Below are positions 40,380 to 49,406 of a DNA stretch of 64,000 nt, piece after piece. The notes under the pieces were generated by a model. It made no database searches and was not told the origin of the DNA. It was given only the letters and a program-made list of their open reading frames with translations. The DNA comes from Nitrosomonas oligotropha (GTDB taxonomy: Bacteria > Pseudomonadota > Gammaproteobacteria > Burkholderiales > Nitrosomonadaceae): assembly GCF_009833085.1 (NCBI RefSeq), contig NZ_QRBZ01000002.1:1-64000 (forward strand), in the 5' to 3' direction. The number at the start of each line of letters is the position of its first letter. Position 1 is the first letter of the stretch. Made by a program: the position numbers and the translations under genes.

Positions 40380-41843
40380 TTAAACTTGCGAATTTCCACC
40401 TTCATTTCCCGAGGGATTGGTGAACTGATCGTTCAATGCCTGAATATAATCGTTGGCTTCGTTAATGATTTCATCAATGGTCTGTTCTGCAACATCATTC
40501 CAGCCAGCCGGTCCGCTGAGCAGCATTGGACGGTACGTGGCGGTACTCTTATTAAATGCCTGCACATACTGTTTGTAGGCCTCATGATCGTTGCCGATTT
40601 CATTCGCCAGATTTTTCAGTAGCTTATTGGCAACAGCGCGGCGGATGGAAAAATGGATAAAAATAATGCTCAATGCCAGAAAAGAAGCGATGGCGACTGC
40701 CGTAGTATCTCCCTGCATGAGCTCTTCCGGGAATGTTTTGACAATGCCCCAGGACTCGTTCATCGTCAAGGCTACTCCTGCCAACACAGCCAACGTGCCA
40801 AAAGCTAAGCCATCGAATAATATGACTTTGCTTTTCCATTTTTTTAACATGTCAGATAGTTTGTTAACAATCTGATTTTTAATTCCTTTGGCTGTTTGTT
40901 CCAGTTTCCCGACAATGCGATACGAACGTTCGACTTCGATCTGATGCATTCTTGCATTGATGTCGGCCATATCTTCTTCGCGTTTTTTCTCGAACCGTTC
41001 TTTGATGTGCGGGTTGGCGATCGGAACGGCAGCGGCGGGGTTATAGATGCGATAGAACCGTCCGGTGACTAAGCCTACTTCAGCGAGCGAGCGTTGCCAG
41101 GCCGAAACAACTTCTTCCGGATTGTCTTCCTGCGCGGTGACATCGATCTGATTCAGAATGTACAGGAATTTGTTGGCATCGGCGCGGTTAACGCTGGCCG
41201 ATACCAAATAGGCCAGTGTATCCTGCATGGCTTTCGGTTCGGGGTGGCGCGCGTCAAAAAATACCAGCACAAGATCGGATAAATTAATGATGTGCTGCGT
41301 TAAGCGCAATGTCGATGCACGCTGATTGTCGGCATCGAAGCCGGGAGAATCGATCAGGATTTTTCCGCGTATGTTTTCGGACGGGCAGGTTTTCAATTGC
41401 AAATAAGCATCGATACGTTCTTGCCCGGCTTCGGAAATCTCTTCAATGCTACGGCTGATTTGAAAGAACGGGAAACGCGGATCGGCATCGAGTGCAATGC
41501 CCGGCAGCGTCTTCGTTTCATTATGATGGCTGTAGCAAATGACCGTGAATTTATCATCGACGGCTTGATTACCGGTGCGTTGCAGCTTCATATCCAGATA
41601 GGAATTAATATAGGTCGATTTTCCGGCGGAGAAGGTGCCCAATACGGCGATCATGGGCCACCAGGTCACACAGGTCGCATAGGATTCATCTTTGTTGAGT
41701 AACCCCATGCTGTGGCCGACATAATCCATTTTTCTGAAGCTTTTTACGGCATTGGCCAGTGTCGGGTTATCCGGATGCTCATCAGCTAAGTGTTTTTGTA
41801 AACTCTTAAGATACTTATTAATTTGTGTTGAGCTATGTGACAT
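40380..41843 (-). CDS. Dynamin-like large GTPase with two membrane helices
   Basis: The 487 residues contain all GTPase motifs: P-loop GTFSAGKST (about residue 70), DSPGFD (about 165) as G3, and NQID (about 238) as G4. Two hydrophobic helices at about 345-362 and 388-406 lie in the stalk region, so the protein probably sits in the inner membrane. Such bacterial dynamin-like proteins shape, fuse or repair membranes; E. coli CrfC/YjdA is the nearest type I can name. The gene stands alone, with over 400 bases upstream. Function here is not known. Confidence 0.8.
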   Translation of the reverse strand: MSHSSTQINKYLKSLQKHLADEHPDNPTLANAVKSFRKMDYVGHSMGLLNKDESYATCVTWWPMIAVLGTFSAGKSTYINSYLDMKLQRTGNQAVDDKFTVICYSHHNETKTLPGIALDADPRFPFFQISRSIEEISEAGQERIDAYLQLKTCPSENIRGKILIDSPGFDADNQRASTLRLTQHIINLSDLVLVFFDARHPEPKAMQDTLAYLVSASVNRADANKFLYILNQIDVTAQEDNPEEVVSAWQRSLAEVGLVTGRFYRIYNPAAAVPIANPHIKERFEKKREEDMADINARMHQIEVERSYRIVGKLEQTAKGIKNQIVNKLSDMLKKWKSKVILFDGLAFGTLAVLAGVALTMNESWGIVKTFPEELMQGDTTAVAIASFLALSIIFIHFSIRRAVANKLLKNLANEIGNDHEAYKQYVQAFNKSTATYRPMLLSGPAGWNDVAEQTIDEIINEANDYIQALNDQFTNPSGNEGGNSQV

Positions 41844-42269
41844 AACGATCCCTTTTCATTCCTATGAGAGTACACCCTGAATTGCGTGAAGGTGATTTTT
41901 TAGTTTAAAAATTCATTTTTCTGCATGAGATGGTGCTGTTTTCAGTCAGTTACTCTGGTTCTTTGGAATGCGTGCCAGCCAGAATTTTTTTGCTACTTCT
42001 ACTGTAAATGAAAACAGATTTTACGGATAACGCATGTTCAATGCCAGTCGATCTATGTCAGAAATTGTTGCCGCGTGTCCGGCGATTCTACCAAGAACGC
42101 CGCAGGCTTGCCAGTATATGATATTTCTAATATTTGCATCGGTTTCGGGCAAAATAATATTATCATAGCCAGTTTTATGCACGGCCGGTTTCCGGTAGTT
42201 TGTGCCTCTTGATTGGAAGAAAATAAGGCATGGATCGTACACACTTTTAGCGGGAGAAAATTTTAAAGC
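41844..42269. other. Intergenic region between divergent genes
   Basis: These 426 bases separate the dynamin-like gene from the DUF502 gene. Two overlapping minus-strand frames (42021-42244) have no good ribosome-binding site and no domain; I treat them as chance. The region must contain both promoters, with AGCGGGAG near 42250 as ribosome-binding site for the DUF502 gene. Confidence 0.4.
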
Positions 42270-42980
42270 ATGTCAACAGAAAGTAATCCAGAACAACCTG
42301 CAGCACGTTCCGCTCATCTAGCGCGCTATATACTCATTGGCTTTCTTACCGTGGCGCCGCTGTGGGTGACGTGGCTGGTATTTGATTTTTTATTGAATTT
42401 ATTGGCACAGATAGGAGCTCCTCTGCTAAAAGGGATGGCGCGCGCTGTCCGGCCATTTTCCGATACCACCGCCAGCTGGCTGCTCGATTCTAATTTTCAG
42501 CATGCGGTGGCCGCTCTGCTTACGATCGTGAGTCTTTATGGCATCGGCCTGCTGGCATCTTTTGTGATTGGCAAGAAAGTCATCGGCATTTATGAAAATA
42601 TTCTGGCAAGACTGCCTTTGGTGCAAACAATTTATGGCGCTACCAAGCGTTTTTTGCACACGGTCAGCCAGCCGCCGGTTACCGGGCAACGTGTTGTGCT
42701 GATCAGTTTTCCATCGTCAGAAATGAAAGCAGTTGGATTTATCACGAAAGTCATAACGGATAAAAACAGCGGAAAAAAGCTTGCTGCGGTTTATGTGCCG
42801 ACCGCACCCAATCCGACTTCCGGTTATATCGAAATTGTCCCGATGGACGATGTCATTCTGACGGACTGGACGACTGAAGAAGCGATGACGTTTGTGGTGA
42901 CAGGCGGAACCAATGCACCCGATAGTTTGAATTTTTCCAATCAACCTAAGCCGCAAGCACCGGCCGCTGAGAAGCAATAA
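42270..42980 (+). CDS. DUF502 family membrane protein
   Basis: This 236-aa protein has two transmembrane helices (about residues 18-43 and 72-95). A conserved cytosolic part follows with YGATKRFLHTVSQ, VVLISFPSSEMKAVGFIT and VYVPTAPNPTSGYIEIVPMD, the hallmarks of DUF502. The biochemical role of this family is not established; members often lie beside aspartyl-tRNA synthetase in proteobacteria, which is not the case here. It is convergent with ygfZ. Confidence 0.85.
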   Translation: MSTESNPEQPAARSAHLARYILIGFLTVAPLWVTWLVFDFLLNLLAQIGAPLLKGMARAVRPFSDTTASWLLDSNFQHAVAALLTIVSLYGIGLLASFVIGKKVIGIYENILARLPLVQTIYGATKRFLHTVSQPPVTGQRVVLISFPSSEMKAVGFITKVITDKNSGKKLAAVYVPTAPNPTSGYIEIVPMDDVILTDWTTEEAMTFVVTGGTNAPDSLNFSNQPKPQAPAAEKQ

Positions 42981-43015
42981 CGTGACGTAACAAGCGGTGC
43001 CGAAGCGTTACGTTT

Positions 43016-44056
43016 TTACGCCGGCAATGAATAGGGCAGCGGTTTAATTTCCAGCGTTGGCCCTTGCAGCGATTGCCAATGTATCTCGCCGGTGTCGACA
43101 CTGCTTTGTTGAATGACGGCTAAAACATTAAAACCGCCTTGCGGTGACGGTGCTGCATTGACAATGTTGCCGCTGGATTGATCTTCCATATCGCTGCTGT
43201 ATAACGCATCACCTGCTTGAATTGTTTGTGTCGAGCCGATATGCGCTAAAAACATGCGCCGCTTAAGTTTCCCGAGATATTGCGTGCGCGCCACAATTTC
43301 TTGCCCCGGATAGCAGCCTTTTTTGAAGCTGACACCGCCAATCGCGTCCAAATTGACCATCTGCGGCAGAAACATTTCCTGGGTTTCAGGCAATATGACC
43401 GGAATTCCCGATTCGATATCTAACCAATTCCAGCAATCCGCGCCAACCGGTTTGGCCTGTTGATCAAGCCGCTGCCAGAGTACAGGCGCATTTTCAACCG
43501 GGGTGATCAATTCGATACGTTGCGGAGCAAGACAAAGAGTGCTCAATGCACCATCTTGCGTGACTTGTAACGGATGATCACAATGGCATGTTAAACCGGT
43601 CACATCTTTAACCAGCAAGGCGGCATCCGGGCCTGCGACACCGATTCGGATCAAGTCATTGCTGGCATCGGTCAACCGTACTTTGGCGCGCAGCACGTAC
43701 ATGGTTAACCGCTTTTGTATGGCAGCGGATAAACCGGCAGGCAATTGCATGAAAAGATCGTCCTGGTACTGCCAGAGCAGAAAAGTTGCCAGAATCCGCC
43801 CTTTAGGGGTGCAGTAGCTGCCATATTGCGCCTGGTTTGGATTGATTTCCTGGATATCGCAACTGAGCTGGCTTTGCAAAAAGGTTTTTGCATCTTCGCC
43901 GGAAAAACGAATTACGCTGAGATGGGATAGATCAGCCATGACGGTGGTTGTTGGCGTCTCTTGAAGCTCGGTCGCGATATTGCCAAAATGTGCCACACGA
44001 TCATTTTCAATGACGGCGTGACGATCACGTAAAAAAGTTTGCCATGCTGGGTTCAT
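43016..44056 (-). CDS. ygfZ: Folate-binding protein YgfZ
   Basis: This 346-aa GcvT-like protein helps Fe-S cluster enzymes such as MiaB using tetrahydrofolate. The signature K-G-C-Y-x-G-Q-E is present in VSFKKGCYPGQEIVARTQYL (about residue 240), with the redox Cys. The N-terminal part has LSVIRFSGEDAKTFLQSQLS. Length is normal. It diverges from the ygfX-like gene at 44180; in enterobacteria ygfZ and the sdhE-ygfX pair are likewise neighbours and divergent. No sdhE is seen here. Confidence 0.93.
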   Translation of the reverse strand: MNPAWQTFLRDRHAVIENDRVAHFGNIATELQETPTTTVMADLSHLSVIRFSGEDAKTFLQSQLSCDIQEINPNQAQYGSYCTPKGRILATFLLWQYQDDLFMQLPAGLSAAIQKRLTMYVLRAKVRLTDASNDLIRIGVAGPDAALLVKDVTGLTCHCDHPLQVTQDGALSTLCLAPQRIELITPVENAPVLWQRLDQQAKPVGADCWNWLDIESGIPVILPETQEMFLPQMVNLDAIGGVSFKKGCYPGQEIVARTQYLGKLKRRMFLAHIGSTQTIQAGDALYSSDMEDQSSGNIVNAAPSPQGGFNVLAVIQQSSVDTGEIHWQSLQGPTLEIKPLPYSLPA

Positions 44057-44179
44057 ACAAAAGCTTCGGATGAATAAACGGGCAATGATTATACGATACT
44101 CAATCCAGGTAAAAGCAAGCGTGCGCCGCGGGCGATTTTATTTTCTGTGAGTGTCAAGGTTGGAATAGCGATTTTAAAT

Positions 44180-44626
44180 ATGCCTGATTTATTCATTCAT
44201 CTTCAACCATCCCATCGCCTCGTAACGATACTGAGTCTGGCGCACTTGATTACTGCCGGCTTTTTATGGCCGCTGGAATTACCTATGGAAGTAAAGATAG
44301 CTATCGTAGTCTTGCTGATCATCAGTCTGCATTATTATCTGCGTAAAGATGCATTGCTCAGTGCAAATGATGCGGTAATCGCTTTACAGCTGAAGGAGGA
44401 TATGTGCTGTATTGTAACAATGCGATCCGGACAATCGATTGCTTGCCGCATATTGGGCAGCACTTTTGTCGTTCCCTATCTGACAGTGATGAATCTGCAA
44501 CCGGAGGGGAAATTTTTTATGCGCAGCGTCGTGATACTACCCGATAGCATCAAAGAAGAGGAATTCAGGCGATTGCGGGTCTGGTTGCGGTGGAAATGGA
44601 AGCAGGATCAAGAAGCCGGTCAATAA
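44180..44626 (+). CDS. YgfX-like membrane protein
   Basis: I prefer ATG 44180 (MPDLFIHLQPSHRLVTIL) since family members start with such a 'L.PS..L' segment; a GTG at 44147 would add eleven residues. Two membrane helices (about 14-31 and 37-53) are followed by a cytosolic beta domain (VTMRSGQSIACRILGSTFV). YgfX (CptA) proteins affect cell shape and accompany SdhE; the divergent ygfZ gene supports the call. The C-terminal RVWLRWKWKQDQEAG is basic. Confidence 0.7.
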   Translation: MPDLFIHLQPSHRLVTILSLAHLITAGFLWPLELPMEVKIAIVVLLIISLHYYLRKDALLSANDAVIALQLKEDMCCIVTMRSGQSIACRILGSTFVVPYLTVMNLQPEGKFFMRSVVILPDSIKEEEFRRLRVWLRWKWKQDQEAGQ

Positions 44627-44863
44627 TCTTGCCAATCGATTAGCGATAGCGAGTGGATTTCATACCCTACGGTCGACGGGATATATGCATGGTGCTTGTT
44701 TGTGCTGGGAGTGAGTGTCTTGATCAATGTAAGTGTGCTGTTTATCTTGAAGTATTTTCTGACATAAGCGATAAAAACAATTTGCACGCAATAGAAATTT
44801 TTTCTGCTATCCTAATTATGCAAAGAGGGAGTTCTTTGCTTGTAAACTAAAAAGGGAGAAAAT

Positions 44864-45142
44864 ATGTTTAAAAAAACTGTTCATGCATTGGTATTAGTTA
44901 TTGCAATGGTGTTTGCTACCAGCCAAGCTTTTGCCGCTTGTAGCCTGGATACCGAGAAAGATGGAAAAACAGCTTGTGGAGCAAACCAAGTGTGTTATCT
45001 GGTGGATGGCACCTGTATTGATAAAAAGAGCTTGCCAGCGGGTAAGTCCTGTAAGAAATCAGGTGTTTGCCAAAATTCTTGTGTGAAAGATGATGGTACA
45101 GAGACCAAGAGTGATGGTTCCGAAACAGGAAAATGCAGTTAG
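44864..45142 (+). CDS. Secreted cysteine-rich small protein
   Basis: The 92 residues start with a clear signal peptide (about 1-24, cleavage after SQAFAA or nearby). The mature part has eight cysteines in about 68 residues, in a pattern with KTACGANQVCYLVDGTC and SCKKSGVCQNSCVKDDG. Lys, Asp and Gly are frequent, and disulfide knots are likely. AAAGGGAGAAAAT is a strong ribosome-binding site. It is monocistronic and followed by an inverted repeat. No known family is recognised. It could be a periplasmic or extracellular binding or protective peptide. Confidence 0.75.
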   Translation: MFKKTVHALVLVIAMVFATSQAFAACSLDTEKDGKTACGANQVCYLVDGTCIDKKSLPAGKSCKKSGVCQNSCVKDDGTETKSDGSETGKCS

Positions 45143-45173
45143 TCTTTTAAAATAGGGATTGTCTAGTTACTGA

Positions 45174-45198
45174 CCTAAGCCGGTATAACCGGCTTAGG
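45174..45198. terminator. Inverted repeat between convergent genes
   Basis: CCTAAGCCGGT (45174-45184) pairs with ACCGGCTTAGG (45188-45198). No T run follows on either strand, so it would be a weak or factor-assisted terminator for the Cys-rich gene and nadB. Confidence 0.5.
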
Positions 45199-45228
45199 GG
45201 CTGAAAAGCAAGTCCATTTTTGTTGCAC

Positions 45229-46824
45229 TTAAATTTCCCTTTGCAGTATCGTATCTTGCGCTACCGGTAAGGTATCCGGGTAATCCTTGCTATAGTGCAA
45301 TCCCCGGCTTTCATGGCGCAGCATGGCGCATCGCACAATGAGATCGGCGCTATCGACGAGGTTGCGCAGCTCTAACAAATCACTGGTAACACGGAAGTTT
45401 GTATAGTATTCATTGATTTCTTCGCGTAATAGCGCAATACGATGCTGCGCGCGTTGCAATCGTTTGGTTGTGCGCACAATGCCGACATAGTTCCACATGA
45501 AGCGGCGCAGTTCATCCCAGTTGTGTGCGATGACAATTTCTTCATCTGCATCCGTAACCCGGCTTTCATCCCAGTCAGGCAGTTGAGGGAGTCCATTCAT
45601 CGGCTGATTGGCGATATCGATTCCCGCAGCTTGCGCCAATACCAGGCACTCCAACAAAGAGTTGCTGGCTAGACGATTGGCGCCGTGCAATCCGGTATGC
45701 GCTGTTTCTCCGATGGCGTATAGGTTGTCCAGGTCGGTTTTGCCATGCTTGTCAGTCACCACGCCGCCGCAAGTGTAGTGCGCCGCCGGAACGACCGGAA
45801 TCGGTTCCCGGGTAATATCGATTCCCAATTCCAGGCAGCGGGCGTAAATGGTCGGGAAATGTTCTTTGAGAAAATCGGCGGGTTTGTGGGATATATCCAG
45901 ATAGACGCAATCCAGTCCTCTTTTTTTCATTTCAAAGTCAATGGCGCGAGCCACGATATCGCGCGGCGCGAGTTCGGCGCGTTCATCATGCCGTGGCATG
46001 AAACGATCGCCATTCGGCAATTTCAATAAACCGCCTTCACCGCGCACGGCTTCACTGATCAAGAATGATTTTGCATGCGGATGATAGAGGCAAGTCGGAT
46101 GAAACTGAATGAATTCCATATTGGCAATCCGGCAGCCCGCCCGCCAGCCCATTGCAATCCCGTCACCCGTGGCGGTGTCGGGATTGGTCGTATAAAGATA
46201 AACCTTGCTGGCTCCGCCTGTGGCTAATACGGTGTTTTGCGCTGTAAAAGTAAGCACCTTATCCTGTTTCTTGTCCAGCACATAAGCACCAAAACATCGT
46301 TTATGCTGCGCGCGGGGGTAGTCGGACAATTTGTCGCTGGTGATCAGATCGATGGCGATATGATGCTCCAGTACCAAAATATTCGGATGTGTTTGTATTT
46401 TCTGGATTAAGGCTTGCTGCACAGCTTTTCCTGTCGCATCGCCGCTATGAATAATGCGCCGTATGCTGTGACCGCCTTCTTTTGTCAGGTGATATCCGGT
46501 TTCACTGGTTTTGTCGCTGGTGAAAATAACACCTTGATCTATCAGCCAGTGAATTGCATCTGCTGCATTTTCGGTGATGAATTGGGTGATTTCCTTATCA
46601 CATAAGCCGGCTCCGGCGATCAATGTGTCTTGTACATGTTGTGATGGAGAATCGTTATCGGATAATGCCGCCGCAATTCCACCTTGCGCCCATGAGCTGG
46701 CGCCCGAATCAGCACTTTGTTTAGTGACGATACAGATTTTTTTATGCCGCGCCAAATGCAATGCCAGCGTAAACCCAGCTAATCCACTGCCGATGATCAG
46801 CGTATCGAAATTGTTGTTAGGCAT
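45229..46824 (-). CDS. nadB: L-aspartate oxidase
   Basis: I take ATG 46824 ([19 protein letters not shown]) because the longer frame starts at TTG without support. The flavoenzyme oxidises L-aspartate to iminoaspartate, the first step of NAD synthesis. The FAD-binding GSGLAG motif lies at the N-terminus, [13 protein letters not shown] and [20 protein letters not shown] in the middle, and [20 protein letters not shown] with [20 protein letters not shown] later, all typical. It ends with the helical C-terminal domain. No nadA or nadC is adjacent. Confidence 0.93.
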   Translation of the reverse strand: MPNNNFDTLIIGSGLAGFTLALHLARHKKICIVTKQSADSGASSWAQGGIAAALSDNDSPSQHVQDTLIAGAGLCDKEITQFITENAADAIHWLIDQGVIFTSDKTSETGYHLTKEGGHSIRRIIHSGDATGKAVQQALIQKIQTHPNILVLEHHIAIDLITSDKLSDYPRAQHKRCFGAYVLDKKQDKVLTFTAQNTVLATGGASKVYLYTTNPDTATGDGIAMGWRAGCRIANMEFIQFHPTCLYHPHAKSFLISEAVRGEGGLLKLPNGDRFMPRHDERAELAPRDIVARAIDFEMKKRGLDCVYLDISHKPADFLKEHFPTIYARCLELGIDITREPIPVVPAAHYTCGGVVTDKHGKTDLDNLYAIGETAHTGLHGANRLASNSLLECLVLAQAAGIDIANQPMNGLPQLPDWDESRVTDADEEIVIAHNWDELRRFMWNYVGIVRTTKRLQRAQHRIALLREEINEYYTNFRVTSDLLELRNLVDSADLIVRCAMLRHESRGLHYSKDYPDTLPVAQDTILQREI

Positions 46825-47048
46825 CAAACTTGGCCATCTATTTTTGTAATTGACGGGCTGAATGATAACAGACTCGGAGCGCTTCAATCGGTATACATGG
46901 ACTTGCTTTTACTGATACCAAAAAACTGAATTGTGAACTAATCGATAGGATTAATTGTCTCTGAAACAATGATGATGCAATTACGTAGTTCCCGAGATTC
47001 ATTTGGATATGTATACTTGTTCTGTTGTGTCATTATGCTACATTTAAT

Positions 47049-47075
47049 GGAACAAGAATAAACTATAAATTCATT
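47049..47075 (+). promoter_or_regulatory. Possible sigma-E promoter of the rpoE operon
   Basis: GGAACAA (47049-47055) and TCATT (47071-47075) are separated by 15 bases, which resembles sigma-E promoters (GGAACTT, 15-16 bases, TCTGA). Autoregulation would be typical for rpoE. The match is partial. Confidence 0.35.
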
Positions 47076-47099
47076 TAAAATGCTCAGGGATCAGGTTGT

Positions 47100-47699
47100 A
47101 TGGGTGATCGGGAAATCGATCAACAGTTAGTAGAACGAGTTCAAGGCGGAGATAAGCATGCATTTGATCTACTAGTCATTAAATATCAACGTAAGCTGGC
47201 TCGTTTACTGTCACAGTTTATTCGTGACTCAGCTGAAGTTGAGGATGTTACGCAAGAAGCTTTTATCAAAGCGTACAGGGCATTACCTTCATTTCGTGGA
47301 GATAGTGCTTTTTATACGTGGCTGTACCGGATTGGTATCAATACAGCAAAGAATTTTCTGGTATCTCAGGGGCGTAAGCTGCCGACATTGCAAGGATTTG
47401 ACAATGAAGATGCCGAAGATTTCGAAGATAGCGGCTTGTTGAAGGAAATGAATACGCCTGAAAGTGAACTGATGAGTCAAGAAATTGCTCAAACGGTTAA
47501 TCAGACGTTGGATTCGTTACCTGAAGAGTTGCGTACGGCGATTGTTTTAAGAGAAATTGATGGATTAAGTTATGAAGAAATTGCCAATATTATGAGTTGT
47601 CCCATTGGGACTGTACGTTCGCGCATATTTCGCGCACGTGAAGCGATATCTGAACAGTTGCGTCCTTTGCTAGGGACAAGTAAAGACAAGAGGTGGTAA
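47100..47699 (+). CDS. rpoE: RNA polymerase sigma factor RpoE (AlgU/sigma-E)
   Basis: This 199-aa ECF sigma factor of envelope stress has a region 2 with DVTQEAFIKAYRALPSFRGD and FYTWLYRIGINTAKN, and a region 4 with SYEEIANIMSCPIGTVRSRI. Both are close to E. coli RpoE and Pseudomonas AlgU. It is followed by the anti-sigma gene and rseB, then by the mucD protease, so all parts of the response are in one locus. The interval before it is about 275 bases from nadB and holds the promoter. Confidence 0.95.
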   Translation: MGDREIDQQLVERVQGGDKHAFDLLVIKYQRKLARLLSQFIRDSAEVEDVTQEAFIKAYRALPSFRGDSAFYTWLYRIGINTAKNFLVSQGRKLPTLQGFDNEDAEDFEDSGLLKEMNTPESELMSQEIAQTVNQTLDSLPEELRTAIVLREIDGLSYEEIANIMSCPIGTVRSRIFRAREAISEQLRPLLGTSKDKRW

Positions 47700-47700
47700 T

Positions 47701-48258
47701 GTGAAAAGTAAAGTATCTGCATTGATGGATGGTGAGCTTGATCAGCAAGATGTTTCAAATATTATTGAAGCGATAAAAAAAGATGATGGTCTGCGGGATG
47801 AATGGAAAGCGTATCACGTGATTGGTGATGCGCTGCGGCAATCATCTCGACTATCGATGAATATATCTGCCAGTGTCAGCCAAAAGTTAAAAGCCGAACC
47901 AACCATACTCTCTCCCCATAATAGTTCTCGTAACGTAGAAAAGAAACAAACACATAAAGTCCTGGCCTTTTCAATGGCCGCCTCGGTGATAGCGATGGTT
48001 TCGGGGTGGGTTATAATGAATAATCTCTATAAGCCGCAACAAGTTATGGTGGCTGAACAATCAAAACGCGACAATAACTTAACTGCCACACCCGTCACAG
48101 TTTCTTCTCCTCCCTTAATTCATAATTACTCACATCCCCCGGTTGAAATGAATGATTATCTCTTCGTGCACCGGGAATTCTCTCCAGGTATCACGATGAA
48201 TGGGCAAGTTACCAATGTCAATAACGTGACTGAATACCACGAAAGATATGGTAGATGA
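47701..48258 (+). CDS. rseA: Anti-sigma factor RseA (MucA-like)
   Basis: Translation begins at GTG 47701, two bases after the rpoE stop, with GAGGTGG upstream. The cytoplasmic part starts KSKVSALMDGELDQQDVSN and has DEWKAYHVIGDALRQSS, the sigma-binding features. A membrane helix lies at about residues 84-101 (VLAFSMAASVIAMVSGWV). The periplasmic C-terminus should be cut by DegS-like proteases. It holds RpoE inactive in the absence of envelope stress. It overlaps rseB by 4 bases. Confidence 0.9.
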   Translation: MKSKVSALMDGELDQQDVSNIIEAIKKDDGLRDEWKAYHVIGDALRQSSRLSMNISASVSQKLKAEPTILSPHNSSRNVEKKQTHKVLAFSMAASVIAMVSGWVIMNNLYKPQQVMVAEQSKRDNNLTATPVTVSSPPLIHNYSHPPVEMNDYLFVHREFSPGITMNGQVTNVNNVTEYHERYGR

Positions 48259-49250
48259 TTAGCCGCAGAATATTTGCGCTGTTTTCGCTATTTTTACTGT
48301 TAGTAGTAAGCCTTCAAACAGCGGTTGCACAAGAGTTATCTCGTTCAACGCAGAGTGCGCTGAGTTGGTTAAAAAAAATGGCCGACGCGCCGCGTCGCCA
48401 TAATTATTCCGGAACGTTCGTTTATTATGCCGATGGTCATATAGAAACTTCGCGCATTGTGCATAAAGCCGGTCCAACCGGTGAACATGAAAAAATTGAA
48501 GTACTAGACGGACTGCCGCGCATTGTTTTTCGTAGTAACGATGAAATGCAGTGTTATCTTCCTGAAAGTAAAAAAATATATACTGAGAAACGTTGGTTCC
48601 GTAAATTCTTTCCTGATATTCTTCCTTTACCATTAGACAATGTTGACGAGAATTACTCCGTCAAGGAAATCGGCCGCGAGAGGATTGCGGATCATGAGTG
48701 TCAGGTCTTGTCTCTGATTCCGAGAGATACATTACGATATGGTCATAAATTTTGGATTGACACCGCAACCGGAGTGCCGGTGAAAGTGGCTGTGATTAAT
48801 GGCAATCAAATCATTGAGCAATTTGCTTTTGCACAACTGGAAATCGATGGAGATATTCCTCCCAGTCAATTGAAACCGAACCAATCTTTGATCTCGGGCG
48901 AATGGGAAACGACAAAATTACTGACTTCAATTTTGAGTGAAGGTGAATTACCGTGGCAGGTCAGAAATCTTCCAGCGGGTTTTAGGAAGCTGGTTGAAAT
49001 GAAACGCAATTTAACCGAAAAACCTGCTCTGATCGATCATATTGCCGTATCTGACGGACTTGCGACAGTTTCAGTGTTTGTCGAACCGATTAGTAAGGAT
49101 GCGCCGTCACCGGTTTCCGGTTTTTTTACCAGCCGTGGTGCGATAAATATCTATGTGCGTACACTCAATGATAATAAAATAACGACAGTCGGTGAAGTTC
49201 CATTGGAAACCATTAAACTAATAGGCGATTCTGTTGTTAAAAAAGATTAA
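48255..49250 (+). CDS. rseB: RseB/MucB periplasmic sigma-E regulator
   Basis: The 331-aa protein has a signal peptide (to about residue 25, VAQE). A lipoprotein-localisation-like N-terminal domain follows with HNYSGTFVYYADGHIETSRI and EHEKIEVLDGLPRIVFRSND. The C-terminal domain has LPWQVRNLPAGFRKLVEMKR, which is characteristic. RseB binds RseA and protects it from cleavage until it senses stray lipopolysaccharide or lipoproteins. It is coupled to rseA by ATGA. Confidence 0.92.
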   Translation: MISRRIFALFSLFLLLVVSLQTAVAQELSRSTQSALSWLKKMADAPRRHNYSGTFVYYADGHIETSRIVHKAGPTGEHEKIEVLDGLPRIVFRSNDEMQCYLPESKKIYTEKRWFRKFFPDILPLPLDNVDENYSVKEIGRERIADHECQVLSLIPRDTLRYGHKFWIDTATGVPVKVAVINGNQIIEQFAFAQLEIDGDIPPSQLKPNQSLISGEWETTKLLTSILSEGELPWQVRNLPAGFRKLVEMKRNLTEKPALIDHIAVSDGLATVSVFVEPISKDAPSPVSGFFTSRGAINIYVRTLNDNKITTVGEVPLETIKLIGDSVVKKD

Positions 49251-49406
49251 TTTCCGCAAGTTAAAGCATACTGAACCTGCAAAATTCTTCCGCTTCCCAT
49301 CGATATTCACAAGAAAAAATTGAACATATTTCCCGGTTCGACGGTTAAAAAAAGTGATGTACACCCACGTTGACTGCTTGCCAAATGTAAAGTAAGGATA
49401 AAAATC

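Noticed and set aside
42021-42244. Two overlapping minus-strand frames of 63 and 73 codons
   Set aside because: No ribosome-binding site, no domain, and they fill the promoter region of the DUF502 gene.
44653-44850. 65-codon frame before the Cys-rich secreted protein
   Set aside because: Weak start context and no domain; it ends just before a strong ribosome-binding site and probably is leader sequence.
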